A DNA stretch of 64,000 bases from contig NZ_JNFG01000200.1 in the NCBI RefSeq assembly GCF_000729995.1, forward strand, positions 1 through 64,000, read 5' to 3'. Position numbers and translations under genes: made by a program. This stretch comes from Caballeronia sordidicola. Its GTDB lineage: Bacteria > Pseudomonadota > Gammaproteobacteria > Burkholderiales > Burkholderiaceae. Position 1 is the stretch's first letter, and every line of letters begins with the position of its first letter. This document shows, in pieces, positions 15,076 to 24,404 of this stretch. The notes under the pieces were generated by a model. That model saw only the letters and a list, made by a program, of their open reading frames with translations. It was not told where the DNA came from and did not search any database.

Positions 15076-17139
15076 ATGTCCTTACGCTATCCCCTTCTTA
15101 ATCGCGAACTGGGCATTCTGGGTTTTAACGAACGTGTATTGTCGCAAGCCGCCGATACCGCCGTTCCACTGCTCGAACGACTCCGCTTCATCTGTATTAC
15201 CAGCAGCAACCTGGACGAATTCTTTGAAGTCCGCATGGCGGGCATGCAGGAACAGATGCGCGACAACCCGGGCTCGCTCTCGCCGGACGGCATGTCGCTG
15301 CAGCATGTGTACGACCTCGTGGTCGAACGCGCGCATCGGCTGGTCCATCAGCAATACGTGATGCTTCAGAAGACCGTGTTTCCCGCGCTGGAAAGTGAGG
15401 GAATCTACTTTCACGGCGTTGAGTCATGGAGCGAAGCGCAGACCGACTGGGCGCGCGATTATTTTCAGAACGAGTTGCTGCCGGTGCTGACGCCGATCGG
15501 CCTGGACCCCGCGCATCCGTTTCCGCGCGTGCTGAACAAGAGCCTGAACTTCGTGGTCGAACTGGAGGGCAAGGACGCGTTCGGCCGCCAGGCGATGATG
15601 GGCATCGTGCAGGCGCCGCGCGCGCTGCCACGGCTCGTGCGCATGCCCGAGGCGCTGTCGGGCTACCCGCACGGGTTCGTGCTGCTGAGCTCACTGATGC
15701 AGCATTTTGTCGACGCGCTGTTTCCCCACCTGATCGTGCGCAGTTGCAACCAGTTCCGCATCACCCGCAACAGCGAATTGTTCGTCGATGAAGACGAAAT
15801 CACCAACTTGCGCGTGGCGCTGCAGGGCGAACTTCCCGCGCGGCACCTGGGCAACGCGGTGCGTCTGGAAGTGTCGGCTGAAACGCCGCCGCACATGATC
15901 CGGCGACTGCTAGACGAGAGCGAACTGAACGACCGCGATTGTTATCGCGTGAACGGGCCGGTCAATCTCGTACGCCTGATGCAGTTGCCCGAGATGGTCG
16001 ACCGGCCGGACCTGAAGTTCGTGCCGCATATTCCGGCGGTGCCGAAGGCTATCGCGGCAGCATCGAACATGTTCGATGCCATCGATCAGGGCGACATCCT
16101 CCTGCACCATCCGTACGAGAGCTTTCAGCCCGTGCTCGAGTTGCTGCTGCAGGCGGCCAAGGACCCGCAGGTGGTGGCGATCAAGCAAACAATCTATCGG
16201 ACCGGCACCGACTCGCCGCTGATGGATGCGCTGATGCAAGCCGCGCGAAACGGCAAGGAAGTCACCGTGGTGGTGGAACTGCTTGCGCGCTTCGACGAAG
16301 AAACGAATATGAACTGGGCGTCGCAGCTTGAAGCCGTGGGCGCGCACGTGGTGTACGGCGTCGTCGGCCACAAATGCCACGCGAAAATGATGCTGATCGT
16401 GCGGCGCGTTGCACAGGGCGGCAAGATGGTGCTCAGGCGTTATGTGCACCTGGGTACGGGTAACTATCACCCGCGTACCGCACGTCTTTATACCGATTTC
16501 GCCGTGATGACCTCGGATCAGCAAGTCTGCGAAGACGTGCATCACGTGTTTCAGCAACTCACCGGCATTGGCGGCGAATTGCACCTGCATCAACTCTGGC
16601 AAGCGCCTTTTACACTGTGCCCGAATCTGATCCAGGCCATTCGTGCTGAAGCCGATAACGCGCGTGCGGGTAAGAAAGCGCGAATTGTCGCCAAGATGAA
16701 TGCGCTGCTTGAACCGACGGTGATTATCGAGTTGTATGAGGCGTCTCAGGCTGGCGTGAAGATCGACCTGATCGTGCGTGGCGTCTGCGCGTTGAAACCC
16801 GGGGTGGAAGACCTGTCCGAGAACATTACGGTGCGCTCCATCGTCGGACGTTTCCTCGAACATCACCGCATCTTTTACTTTTACGCGGGCGGAGAAGAGA
16901 AGGTGTATTTGTCGAGCGCGGACTGGATGGACCGCAACCTCTTCCGTCGCGTGGAAGTGGCATTTCCCGTGAACGACCGGCGCCTGAAACGGCGCGTGAT
17001 TGCCGAAGGACTGTCCGTGTTTCTCGGCGACAACCAGGCGGCATGGCTCATGCAAAGCGACGGGCATTACAAGCGGCGACGCCCCGGCAAGTCGATGCGC
17101 AATGCGCAATTGGGTTTGCTTGCGAAGTTCTGCCCTTGA
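15076..17139 (+). CDS. ppk: Polyphosphate kinase 1
   Basis: Makes polyphosphate from ATP, reversibly, at the membrane or cytosol. The 687-residue enzyme has the four PPK1 domains: N-terminal helical (LLNRELGILGFNERVL, SSNLDEFFEVRMA), head domain, and two phospholipase-D-like catalytic domains. The autophosphorylated histidine is in GHKCHAKMMLI (about residue 437); a second lies in FLEHHRIFYFY. Conserved VHLGTGNYHPRTARLYTDF is intact. Length equals E. coli Ppk (688). It converges on phoR with 45 bases between stops and no clear hairpin. The start ATG at 15076 begins family sequence immediately. Confidence 0.96.
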   Translation: MSLRYPLLNRELGILGFNERVLSQAADTAVPLLERLRFICITSSNLDEFFEVRMAGMQEQMRDNPGSLSPDGMSLQHVYDLVVERAHRLVHQQYVMLQKTVFPALESEGIYFHGVESWSEAQTDWARDYFQNELLPVLTPIGLDPAHPFPRVLNKSLNFVVELEGKDAFGRQAMMGIVQAPRALPRLVRMPEALSGYPHGFVLLSSLMQHFVDALFPHLIVRSCNQFRITRNSELFVDEDEITNLRVALQGELPARHLGNAVRLEVSAETPPHMIRRLLDESELNDRDCYRVNGPVNLVRLMQLPEMVDRPDLKFVPHIPAVPKAIAAASNMFDAIDQGDILLHHPYESFQPVLELLLQAAKDPQVVAIKQTIYRTGTDSPLMDALMQAARNGKEVTVVVELLARFDEETNMNWASQLEAVGAHVVYGVVGHKCHAKMMLIVRRVAQGGKMVLRRYVHLGTGNYHPRTARLYTDFAVMTSDQQVCEDVHHVFQQLTGIGGELHLHQLWQAPFTLCPNLIQAIRAEADNARAGKKARIVAKMNALLEPTVIIELYEASQAGVKIDLIVRGVCALKPGVEDLSENITVRSIVGRFLEHHRIFYFYAGGEEKVYLSSADWMDRNLFRRVEVAFPVNDRRLKRRVIAEGLSVFLGDNQAAWLMQSDGHYKRRRPGKSMRNAQLGLLAKFCP

Positions 17140-17184
17140 TGCACTGACTGACGGCTTGTGTGCCGTGCGCTGCTGCCAAGCACT

Positions 17185-18498
17185 TCAAGCCGCGATCGAT
17201 TTTCTCATCGACGTGCGCGCGGCCGAAAACTTGACCGAAAAGGTGCTTCCCCGCCCTTCTTCGCTCTTCACTTCGAGGTCGGCCAGATGGCGTTGCAATA
17301 CATGCTTCACGATGGCGAGTCCCAGGCCCGTACCGCCGGTATCGCGCGAGCGGCTTCTATCCACACGATAGAACCGCTCGGTCAGACGCGGAATATGTTC
17401 GGCCGGAATACCGAGCCCGCTATCGCGCACTGAAAACACCGCGCGGTCGCGAATGCGCTGCCACGATACATCGATGGTTCCACCATCCGGCGTATAGCGA
17501 ATCGCATTCGTGACCAGATTCGCGAGCGCACTGACAATCTCCGTTTCGGAACCAGACACCGTCAACGCTTCATCAGCATCGAAGGTAATGCGATGCCGGC
17601 CATTCGAAAGATTATCGGCGTCCTCTTCAAGGTGGCGCAGCACTGCGCGCATATCGAGAACATGGTCGCCTGGCGGTTTGACATCGCCTTCCAGATTCGC
17701 GAGCACGAGCAGATCGCGCACAATGTTCTGCATCCGCGACGACTGCTGCTCCATCATCTCCAGATAACGTGCCCGATCGGATTCATCCAGCGGCAACTCG
17801 CGCATGGTTTCGAGGAAGCCGGACAATACCGTCAACGGCGTCTTCAACTCATGGGAAACGTTCGCGACAAAATCGCGCCGCATGGAATCGGTTCTTTCCA
17901 GTTCCGTAATGTCCTGGGTCAGAATCAGTTTGCGGTTTTCCCCGTAGGGAAAGATTTGCACCGACAACACATGCTGCCGGTTCAGCCCCATCCCGCGCAT
18001 CACCAGCACCGACTCATAATGCTGCGAAGCGAGATAACGAACGAAGTCCGGTTGACGCACGAGATGCGTGATGTGCTGGCGCAGATCGCGTTTAGCGTCG
18101 AGCCCGAAATGGGTTTCAGCAATCGCGTTGCACCACTCTATCTGGTCGCTGTCGTCGAGCATGGCCACGCCATTGGGCGATGCCTGGATACCCTGGATAA
18201 ACCGTGAATGCTGCTGCTCGACCTGGCGCACTTGCGCGTGCCAGCGCTTCGCAAGCTTATGCAATCGATAATAAATTTCGCCCCACACGCCCGGCGCGCT
18301 CGGCACTTCGCCGTACACGGGCGCATCGAGCAAACGCCACAAGCGCTGAGTATGAAAGGTGGTGAAGAGGGTTTGCAGAACCAGCATGACGAGCGCGAAA
18401 CAGAGCGCGGCGCGCACTCCGAACAGCACGCCAACGATCCCGCTCAATACCGCGAGCAACGCGAGGGACACGAGGGAACGTGTCCAGATGATATTCAT
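17185..18498 (-). CDS. phoR: Phosphate-regulon sensor histidine kinase PhoR
   Basis: Senses phosphate supply through the Pst transporter and PhoU, and phosphorylates PhoB. The 437-residue protein has two N-terminal helices (about 8-45), a PAS domain (about 95-200), the HisKA dimerisation domain with phospho-accepting His216 in DFVANVSHELKTPLT, and an ATPase domain with N box LVTNAIRYTPDGG, G1 VRDSGLGIPAEH and G2 GTGLGLAIVKH. No large periplasmic domain, as in E. coli PhoR. Last gene of the minus-strand pst-pho cluster, 75 bases after phoB. Confidence 0.95.
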   Translation of the reverse strand: MNIIWTRSLVSLALLAVLSGIVGVLFGVRAALCFALVMLVLQTLFTTFHTQRLWRLLDAPVYGEVPSAPGVWGEIYYRLHKLAKRWHAQVRQVEQQHSRFIQGIQASPNGVAMLDDSDQIEWCNAIAETHFGLDAKRDLRQHITHLVRQPDFVRYLASQHYESVLVMRGMGLNRQHVLSVQIFPYGENRKLILTQDITELERTDSMRRDFVANVSHELKTPLTVLSGFLETMRELPLDESDRARYLEMMEQQSSRMQNIVRDLLVLANLEGDVKPPGDHVLDMRAVLRHLEEDADNLSNGRHRITFDADEALTVSGSETEIVSALANLVTNAIRYTPDGGTIDVSWQRIRDRAVFSVRDSGLGIPAEHIPRLTERFYRVDRSRSRDTGGTGLGLAIVKHVLQRHLADLEVKSEEGRGSTFSVKFSAARTSMRKSIAA

Positions 18499-18573
18499 GA
18501 ATTAGCGGATCGAGATTATTGCCACGCGACCACAATTGGTCGCGGGCTTCATTCACTCTTCTCATTTACCCTA

Positions 18574-19284
18574 TCAAGCACTCTTGGCCAGTCTGTAACC
18601 ACTGCCACGAACCGTTTCAATCATAGCATCGCAACCAGCGGGCTTTAAGGCTGCGCGCAGACGCTTGATATGCACGTCCACCGTCCGCTCTTCCACGAAT
18701 ACGTGATCGCCCCACACCTGATCCAGCAATTGCGTGCGGCTATGCACGCGCTCAGGATGCGTCATGAAGAAATGCAGCAAGCGGAACTCGGTCGGTCCGA
18801 GATCGAGCTTGATATCGTCGCTGCCCTGACCGTTCGAATGCGCTGCCACGCGATGCGTCGCTGGATCGAGACGCAAGCCGTTGATTGCGACCATGTCCTC
18901 CGTCAATTGCGGCGCGCGCCGGCGCAATACCGCCTTGATCCGCGCCATCAATTCTTTCGGCGAGAACGGCTTGGTCACATAATCGTCCGCCCCGATTTCA
19001 AGTCCGAGCACCTTGTCCTGCTCATCGCCGCGGGCGGTGAGCATGATGATCGGAATATGCTTCGTGCGTTCGTTGCCCCGCAATTCCCGCGCAAAGGCGA
19101 TGCCGGATTTACCCGGCAGCATCCAGTCGAGAAGTACCAGGTCGGGCAAGACGTCGCTGATCAGGTTTTGCGCCTGTTCCGCGTTGTAAGCACGAATGGG
19201 GCAATGGCCCGCGTGTTGCAGATTGACCGAAATCAATTCGGAAATCGCGGGTTCGTCTTCTATAACGAGAATGCTGCTGGGCAT
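18574..19284 (-). CDS. phoB: Phosphate-regulon response regulator PhoB
   Basis: DNA-binding activator of phosphate-starvation genes. The 236-residue OmpR-type regulator has a receiver domain with acidic pocket (VIEDEP), phosphorylation site Asp53 in LVLLDWMLPGKSG, switch Thr in IPIIMLTARG, and Lys in DDYVTKPFSPKEL. The C-terminal winged helix includes LGPTEFRLLHFFMTHPERV and FVEERTVDVHIKRLR. I use ATG 19284, 5 bases after AGAGG; a GTG two codons earlier would overlap that site. Lies between phoU and phoR, the standard order in this group. Confidence 0.95.
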   Translation of the reverse strand: MPSSILVIEDEPAISELISVNLQHAGHCPIRAYNAEQAQNLISDVLPDLVLLDWMLPGKSGIAFARELRGNERTKHIPIIMLTARGDEQDKVLGLEIGADDYVTKPFSPKELMARIKAVLRRRAPQLTEDMVAINGLRLDPATHRVAAHSNGQGSDDIKLDLGPTEFRLLHFFMTHPERVHSRTQLLDQVWGDHVFVEERTVDVHIKRLRAALKPAGCDAMIETVRGSGYRLAKSA

Positions 19285-19344
19285 CGGCACCTCTGTAACC
19301 TTCTTCGCGTAAGTTAAACAACAAACATGCGGATCAGAAAAGAA

Positions 19345-20049
19345 TCAGCTCAGTGCTTCGCGTTCGAGTTGATCGCGCGACACATGGCGGACATCCGTTC
19401 CCTTCACAATGTAAATAATGAACTCCGCAATGTTCTTTGCATGATCGCCAATCCGTTCGACCGCTTTCGCGATGAACAGATAATCGAGACCCGCGGAAAT
19501 CATGCGCGGGTCTTCCATCATGTACGTCACCAGCTTGCGCACGAACGCGCGGAATTCTTCGTCAATGGCTTTGTCGTCGCGAACAATTTGAGCGGCTGCG
19601 ACCGTATCCAGGCGCGCGAATGCATCTAGCGCACGGCGCAGGATGGAGACCGCCATTTCGCCGGACAACTTGATCTCCGCGATATTGACGTTACGCCCCA
19701 TGCCGTCTTCGTTAATGCGCCTCACGCGCTTGGCGATCTTTTCGGCTTCGTCGCCGGCGCGCTCGAGATTCGTAATCGTTTTCGAAATTGCCATCAACAG
19801 ACGCAGATCACGCGCAGCCGGCTGACGACGCGCGATGATGTTGCTGCACTCCTCGTCGATCTCGACTTCCATGGTGTTCAGGCGCTGTTCGGCGAGCACT
19901 ACCGCTTCGACAATTTCCATGTCGAACGTATTGAGCGCCTGCATGGCGTTGATGATCTGGGACTCGACCAGACCACCCATTTCCAGCACCTTCGATGACA
20001 CCGCATTCAGATCGGCGTCGAACTGGCTCGACAAATGTTTATCGGACAT
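19345..20049 (-). CDS. phoU: Phosphate-signalling regulator PhoU
   Basis: Cytoplasmic helical protein that links the Pst transporter to PhoR and keeps the Pho regulon off when phosphate is plentiful. The 234-residue product has the two PhoU three-helix repeats: FDADLNAVSSKVLEMGGLVE with metal-binding acidic cluster EVEIDEECSNI, DLRLLMAISKTITNLERAGDEAEKI, and the second set ending AKAVERIGDHAKNIAEFIIY. Length matches E. coli PhoU (241). It sits 78 bases after pstB. Confidence 0.95.
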   Translation of the reverse strand: MSDKHLSSQFDADLNAVSSKVLEMGGLVESQIINAMQALNTFDMEIVEAVVLAEQRLNTMEVEIDEECSNIIARRQPAARDLRLLMAISKTITNLERAGDEAEKIAKRVRRINEDGMGRNVNIAEIKLSGEMAVSILRRALDAFARLDTVAAAQIVRDDKAIDEEFRAFVRKLVTYMMEDPRMISAGLDYLFIAKAVERIGDHAKNIAEFIIYIVKGTDVRHVSRDQLEREALS

Positions 20050-20127
20050 ATGTGCTCCTGAAGTCCTTTTTTAGCCCGTTATGACTTTGACTTGGCGACG
20101 AGTTAGCCACAACTTCAGCCGCGCCAC

Positions 20128-21024
20128 TCAACCAAACCGGCCAGTGATGTAGTCTTCCGTTTCCTTACGGGACGGCTTGATGAAGATCTTTTCCGTATCG
20201 CCGAATTCAATCAATTCGCCCAGATACATATAAGCAGTGTAGTCCGAACAACGCGCCGCCTGCTGCATGTTGTGCGTGACGATCACCACCGTGTAATCAT
20301 CCTTGAGTTCGGCGATCAATTCTTCAATGCGGCCCGTGGAAATAGGGTCGAGCGCGGAACACGGTTCGTCGAGCAACAGCACTTCCGGGCGAATCGCAAT
20401 GCCGCGTGCAATACACAGGCGCTGCTGTTGTCCGCCCGACAGGCCATAACCGCTTTGCTGCAGCTTGTCCTTCACTTCGTTCCAGAGCGCCGCTTTCGTC
20501 AGCGCCCATTCAACGCGGTCGTCCATCTCCGAGCGCGACAGTTGCTCGAACATCTTTACGCCGAACGCGATGTTGTCGTAGATCGACATGGGAAACGGCG
20601 TCGGCTTCTGGAACACCATGCCGACCCGTGCACGCAGCAGCGAGATATCGCGACTGGTGTCGAGCAGGTTGTTGCCGTCCATCAGGATCTCGCCTTCCGC
20701 GCGCTGCTCCGGATAAAGCGCGTACATCTTGTTGAACGTGCGCAGCAGCGTGGACTTGCCGCATCCCGACGGACCGATGAACGCCGTCACCTTATGTTCA
20801 GGAATCCGCAGGTTAATGTTCTTCAACGCATGAAACTTGTTGTAGAAGAAGTTGAGGTTGTTCACCTCGATCTTCGGTTTCATCGATCCGACCGGCGGTG
20901 CGTGATGGGCCGGCTTGAAGCTGCCGGGCGCTGCACCGCGCTCAACCGGGGCCGTGCTGGAATTGTCACCGCCGGCGGCCGGATTTGCGTTCCGGGCGCT
21001 CACATCGCTTGCGACTGTGTTCAT
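20128..21024 (-). CDS. pstB: Phosphate ABC transporter ATPase PstB
   Basis: Energises high-affinity phosphate import. The 298-residue product has a Walker A GPSGCGKST at about 84-92, Q-loop VGMVFQKPTPFPMSIYDN, signature LSGGQQQRLCIARG and Walker B LLLDEPCSALDP. A roughly 48-residue N-terminal extension rich in Ala, Pro and Gly precedes the ABC domain (about 50 onward); such tails are common in Burkholderia PstB, and the ATG at 21024 has an AAGGCGGAAATC leader, so I keep it. 15 bases follow pstA. Confidence 0.96.
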   Translation of the reverse strand: MNTVASDVSARNANPAAGGDNSSTAPVERGAAPGSFKPAHHAPPVGSMKPKIEVNNLNFFYNKFHALKNINLRIPEHKVTAFIGPSGCGKSTLLRTFNKMYALYPEQRAEGEILMDGNNLLDTSRDISLLRARVGMVFQKPTPFPMSIYDNIAFGVKMFEQLSRSEMDDRVEWALTKAALWNEVKDKLQQSGYGLSGGQQQRLCIARGIAIRPEVLLLDEPCSALDPISTGRIEELIAELKDDYTVVIVTHNMQQAARCSDYTAYMYLGELIEFGDTEKIFIKPSRKETEDYITGRFG

Positions 21025-21039
21025 GGAATGATTTCCGCC

Positions 21040-21936
21040 TTATTTTTTCGAGAAGATCGTGCGTGCCAGGATGTTCAGACCGAGCACGCCGAGCGTGATC
21101 AGGAACACGCCGGCCCACGCGAGCGCTTGCCATTGGGGGAACGGGCTCATCGCGAACTTGTAGATCGTGACGGGCAGGTTCGCCACCGGTTGATTCATGT
21201 CCCACGAGAAGAACTGGTTGGACAGCGCCGTGAAGAGCAGCGGCGCGGTTTCGCCGGTGATGCGTGCAACAGCAAGCAGGACGCCCGTCACGATGCCGCT
21301 GACCGACGCCTTCAGCGTGATCGAGCAAATCATCTTCCACTTCGGCGTGCCGAGTGCGAAGGCCGCTTCACGCAGCGCGTTCGGCACCAGTCGCAGCATG
21401 TTCTCGGTCGTGCGGATCACGATGGGGATCTGCAGCAAAGCGAGCGCGATCACGCCGGCCCAGCCGCTGAAGCGACCCATTTGCGCGACCACCAGCGCAT
21501 ACACGAACAAGCCGATCACAATCGACGGCGCCGACAACAGGATGTCGTTGATAAAACGCGTCACGCTGGCGAGCCAGCGCTTGTCGCCATATTCGGCGAG
21601 ATACACGCCCGCGAGAATCCCGAGCGGCGTGCCGACGAACGTGGCGAGGATCACGAGCATCAAGCTTCCGACAATCGCGTTCAGCAAGCCACCGCCATCG
21701 GTATTAGGCGGGGGCGTGTTCTGCGTGAACAGCTCGATCGACAAACCGCCAATGCCCAGCTTGACCGTCGTGAACAAAATCCACACGAGCCACAACAAGC
21801 CGAAGCCCATGGCAGCCAGCGACAACACCAGCGCGACCACATTCTTGCCGCGGCGACGCCGCTGCAACTTGATGCGCGTGGCTTCTTCCCGCTCCGGATT
21901 GCCGGAGCCGGGGAATTGAGTAGTGGTCCGGTTCAC
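21040..21936 (-). CDS. pstA: Phosphate ABC transporter permease PstA
   Basis: One of the two membrane subunits of the phosphate importer. The 298-residue protein has six predicted helices, a charged N-terminal tail (KLQRRRRGKNVV), and the permease coupling loop EAAFALGTPKWKMICSITLK (EAA-type) that contacts PstB. Its ATG overlaps the pstC stop by 4 bases (ATGA), indicating translational coupling. Confidence 0.95.
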   Translation of the reverse strand: MNRTTTQFPGSGNPEREEATRIKLQRRRRGKNVVALVLSLAAMGFGLLWLVWILFTTVKLGIGGLSIELFTQNTPPPNTDGGGLLNAIVGSLMLVILATFVGTPLGILAGVYLAEYGDKRWLASVTRFINDILLSAPSIVIGLFVYALVVAQMGRFSGWAGVIALALLQIPIVIRTTENMLRLVPNALREAAFALGTPKWKMICSITLKASVSGIVTGVLLAVARITGETAPLLFTALSNQFFSWDMNQPVANLPVTIYKFAMSPFPQWQALAWAGVFLITLGVLGLNILARTIFSKK

Positions 21937-22916
21937 TTGCCACCCTCCCCTTTTTCGAGGCGAAGCAGCATCAATTTGGACAGCGAAAGCACGATGAATG
22001 TAATCAGGAACAGGATCAAACCAAGCTCCATCAGCGCCGACGTGTGCAGGCCAGGACTCGCTTCAGCGAATTCGTTGGCGAGCGCCGAGGTAATGCTGTT
22101 GCCTGGAGAAAACAGCGAGACGTTGTCGAGCAGATTCGTATTGCCGATCACGAACGTCACCGCCATCGTTTCACCGAGCGCGCGGCCGAGGCCGAGCATC
22201 ACGCCGCCAATGACACCGGTTCGCGTAAAAGGCAGCACGATTTTCCACATCACTTCCCACGTGGTGCAGCCAATGCCGTACGCCGATTCCTTCAACAGTA
22301 CCGGGGTGACTTCGAACACGTCGCGCATCACGGCCGCGATGTACGGAATAATCATGATCGCCAGGATCACGCCGGCGCACAGAATGCCGATGCCGATAGG
22401 CGGCCCCTGGAAAAAGCGGCCGATAAACCAGACATTGCCGAGCAAGTGGCCCAGCGGTTTTTCGAAGTACGTCGCGAAAATGGGTGAGAACACCAGCAGG
22501 CCCCACATGCCGTACACGATCGACGGGATTGCCGCGAGCAGTTCGATGGCCACACCAAGCGGCCGGCGCAGCCACGCGGGCGCAAGCTCAGTCAGGAACA
22601 GCGCAATGCCGAAGCTCACCGGAACGGCGATGATGAGCGCAATGATGGACGTGGCAATCGTGCCGTAGATAGGCACGAGCGCGCCGAAACTATCGGTCTG
22701 TGGATCCCAATCGGAGCGCCAGAGAAAACTGAGACCAAATTTTTGAAGCGTAGGCAGCGAGGCCACCACCAGCGACACAATAATGCCGCCCAGCAGCAGC
22801 AGCGTGATGACGGCGGAAAGCCGCGTCAGCCCACCGAAAACGATATCACCGAGCCGGCCCGGAGCGCGTTGAGCGCGGCTGGCGGGTGGAGCCGATGAGA
22901 GGTTGATGTCCGACAT
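21933..22916 (-). CDS. pstC: Phosphate ABC transporter permease PstC
   Basis: Second membrane subunit of the phosphate importer, 327 residues, six helices. The start ATG 22916 follows GAAGG with 6 bases spacing; the frame is open 17 codons further upstream but that part lacks a site. The coupling loop is KESAYGIGCTTWEVMWKIVLP, and the conserved substrate-path segment AIPSIVYGMWGLLVF is present. Lies 92 bases after pstS. Confidence 0.95.
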   Translation of the reverse strand: MSDINLSSAPPASRAQRAPGRLGDIVFGGLTRLSAVITLLLLGGIIVSLVVASLPTLQKFGLSFLWRSDWDPQTDSFGALVPIYGTIATSIIALIIAVPVSFGIALFLTELAPAWLRRPLGVAIELLAAIPSIVYGMWGLLVFSPIFATYFEKPLGHLLGNVWFIGRFFQGPPIGIGILCAGVILAIMIIPYIAAVMRDVFEVTPVLLKESAYGIGCTTWEVMWKIVLPFTRTGVIGGVMLGLGRALGETMAVTFVIGNTNLLDNVSLFSPGNSITSALANEFAEASPGLHTSALMELGLILFLITFIVLSLSKLMLLRLEKGEGGK

Positions 22917-23008
22917 GGGAACCTTCGGAAGGGCCGCGCGGCGGATGCCGCGCGGTAATACGGACAAAAAAGCCAGAAGCTTGTTGCTTACCGCTTAAAA
23001 AATGCGGC

Positions 23009-24040
23009 TTATTGCGCGACTGCCTTGCCCGCCGCGTCCTTCACCTTCGCTTTCCATTGCGTTTCGATTTCGGCGACTACCGAATCAGGCAACGCAATGT
23101 AGTCAAGGTCGTTTGCTGCTTGCGTACCGTTCTTGAACGCCCAGCCGAAGAACTTCAGCGTTTCCGCTCCTTGCGCTTCCTTGTCCTGCGTCGTGTGCAA
23201 CAGCACGAAGGTGGCGCCCACGATCGGCCATGCGTCCTTGCCAGGCTCGTTCGTCAGGATCTGGTAGAACGACTTCGACCAGTCTGCGCCCGCTGCCGCT
23301 GCCTTGAACGTTTCCGTCTTCGGCTCGACCACGTTGCCCGACGAATTTTTCAGGTCGACGTAGGTCATCTTGTTTTGTTTAGCGTACGCCCATTCCACGT
23401 AACCGATAGCACCCGGCAGACGCTGAACGAACGCGGCGACGCCGTCGTTGCCCTTGCCGCCTGTGCCCGTCGGCCAATTGACCGTCGAACCTTCACCCAC
23501 CTTGGCTTTCCACTCGGCGTTCACCTTGGACAGGTAGTTCGTCCAGATGAAGCTCGTGCCCGATCCGTCTGCGCGGCGCACGACAGCAATGTCGTCATCC
23601 GGCAGCTTCAGCTTCGGATTCAGCGCGACGATAGCCGGGTCATTCCACTTCTTGATCTTGCCGAGGTAGATGTCGCCGAGAACTTCACCCGACAGCGTCA
23701 TCTCGCCCGCCTTGACGCCCGGCACGTTGATCGCCGGAACCACGCCGCCAACCACTGTCGGAAACTGGAAAAGCCCCTGCTTGGCCAGTTCGTCGTCTTT
23801 CAGGGGTGCGTCCGAGCCAGCGAAATCCACCGTCTTCGCGATGATTTGCTTGATGCCGCCCGAGGAGCCGATACCTTGGTAGTTAACCTTGCCGCCGCCC
23901 GACTTCTGGTACGTATCGGCCCATTTCGTGTAAATCGGTGCAGCAAAGGTACTGCCCGCGCCGGTGATGTCCGCAGCTTGAGCCGACATCGCAAACATTG
24001 CGCCGACGATGCCTGCGAGCGCGGTGTGCATCAATTTCAT
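23009..24040 (-). CDS. pstS: Phosphate-binding periplasmic protein PstS
   Basis: Captures phosphate in the periplasm for PstCAB. The 343-residue precursor has a signal peptide ending AMSAQA-AD near residue 22. The mature protein has ITGAGSTFAAPIYTKWADTY (phosphate-contacting Ser/Thr), GIGSSGGIKQI, the SDAPL loop with the binding Asp, and RADGSGTSFIWTNYL. First gene of the pst operon and the most strongly PhoB-controlled, consistent with the Pho box 57 bases upstream of its start. Confidence 0.96.
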   Translation of the reverse strand: MKLMHTALAGIVGAMFAMSAQAADITGAGSTFAAPIYTKWADTYQKSGGGKVNYQGIGSSGGIKQIIAKTVDFAGSDAPLKDDELAKQGLFQFPTVVGGVVPAINVPGVKAGEMTLSGEVLGDIYLGKIKKWNDPAIVALNPKLKLPDDDIAVVRRADGSGTSFIWTNYLSKVNAEWKAKVGEGSTVNWPTGTGGKGNDGVAAFVQRLPGAIGYVEWAYAKQNKMTYVDLKNSSGNVVEPKTETFKAAAAGADWSKSFYQILTNEPGKDAWPIVGATFVLLHTTQDKEAQGAETLKFFGWAFKNGTQAANDLDYIALPDSVVAEIETQWKAKVKDAAGKAVAQ

Positions 24041-24096
24041 GTGATCTCCAGGGTTGTGAGCAAGTGGCTCGACACCGCGAAGGATAGGGGCTCAAT

Positions 24097-24114
24097 GTGA
24101 CAGTCCGATGACGA
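24097..24114 (-). promoter_or_regulatory. Pho box upstream of pstS
   Basis: On the minus strand TCGTCAT-CGGA-CTGTCAC: two 7-base units 11 bases apart, matching the PhoB consensus 5/7 and 7/7. A further CTGTCAC lies 32 bases upstream (24130-24136), hinting at an extended array. The rest of the 364-base gap between pstS and glmM holds only the glmM terminator. Confidence 0.7.
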
Positions 24115-24351
24115 ATGATGAAGACAGCGTGACAGCGGGCTTACGATTACGAAAGTTTATGATGCAGGGGTTTGCGGTCTGATGCTTGATGGCACAGCGA
24201 TTGAGGCGATCCGGCGATGTTCCTTTCAATCATTTCCGTGGCTGGGTAATGCCATCTAATGTCACGATCCAGATGAATCGATTTTTTGGAATAACCACTC
24301 GTTTTAAATACTTCAATACTTTTAATTGACGGCTGCTGTGGCGCTCATGTG

Positions 24352-24382
24352 AAAACGCCACGGCGCATACCGTGGCGTTTTT
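24352..24382 (-). terminator. Terminator of the glmM transcript
   Basis: AAAACGCCACGG-loop-CCGTGGCGTTTTT, 23 bases past the glmM stop on the minus strand, with T runs on both sides. Confidence 0.85.
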
Positions 24383-24404
24383 AGTCCCGAAGCTTTCGCT
24401 ACGT

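Noticed and set aside
15910..17109. 399-codon minus-strand frame opposite ppk
   Set aside because: Antisense shadow; ppk is complete with all catalytic motifs.
20272..22668. 798-codon plus-strand reading frame opposite pstB, pstA and pstC
   Set aside because: Antisense shadow of GC-biased codons; Arg/His/Asp-rich with no domain, while the minus strand encodes clear Pst proteins.
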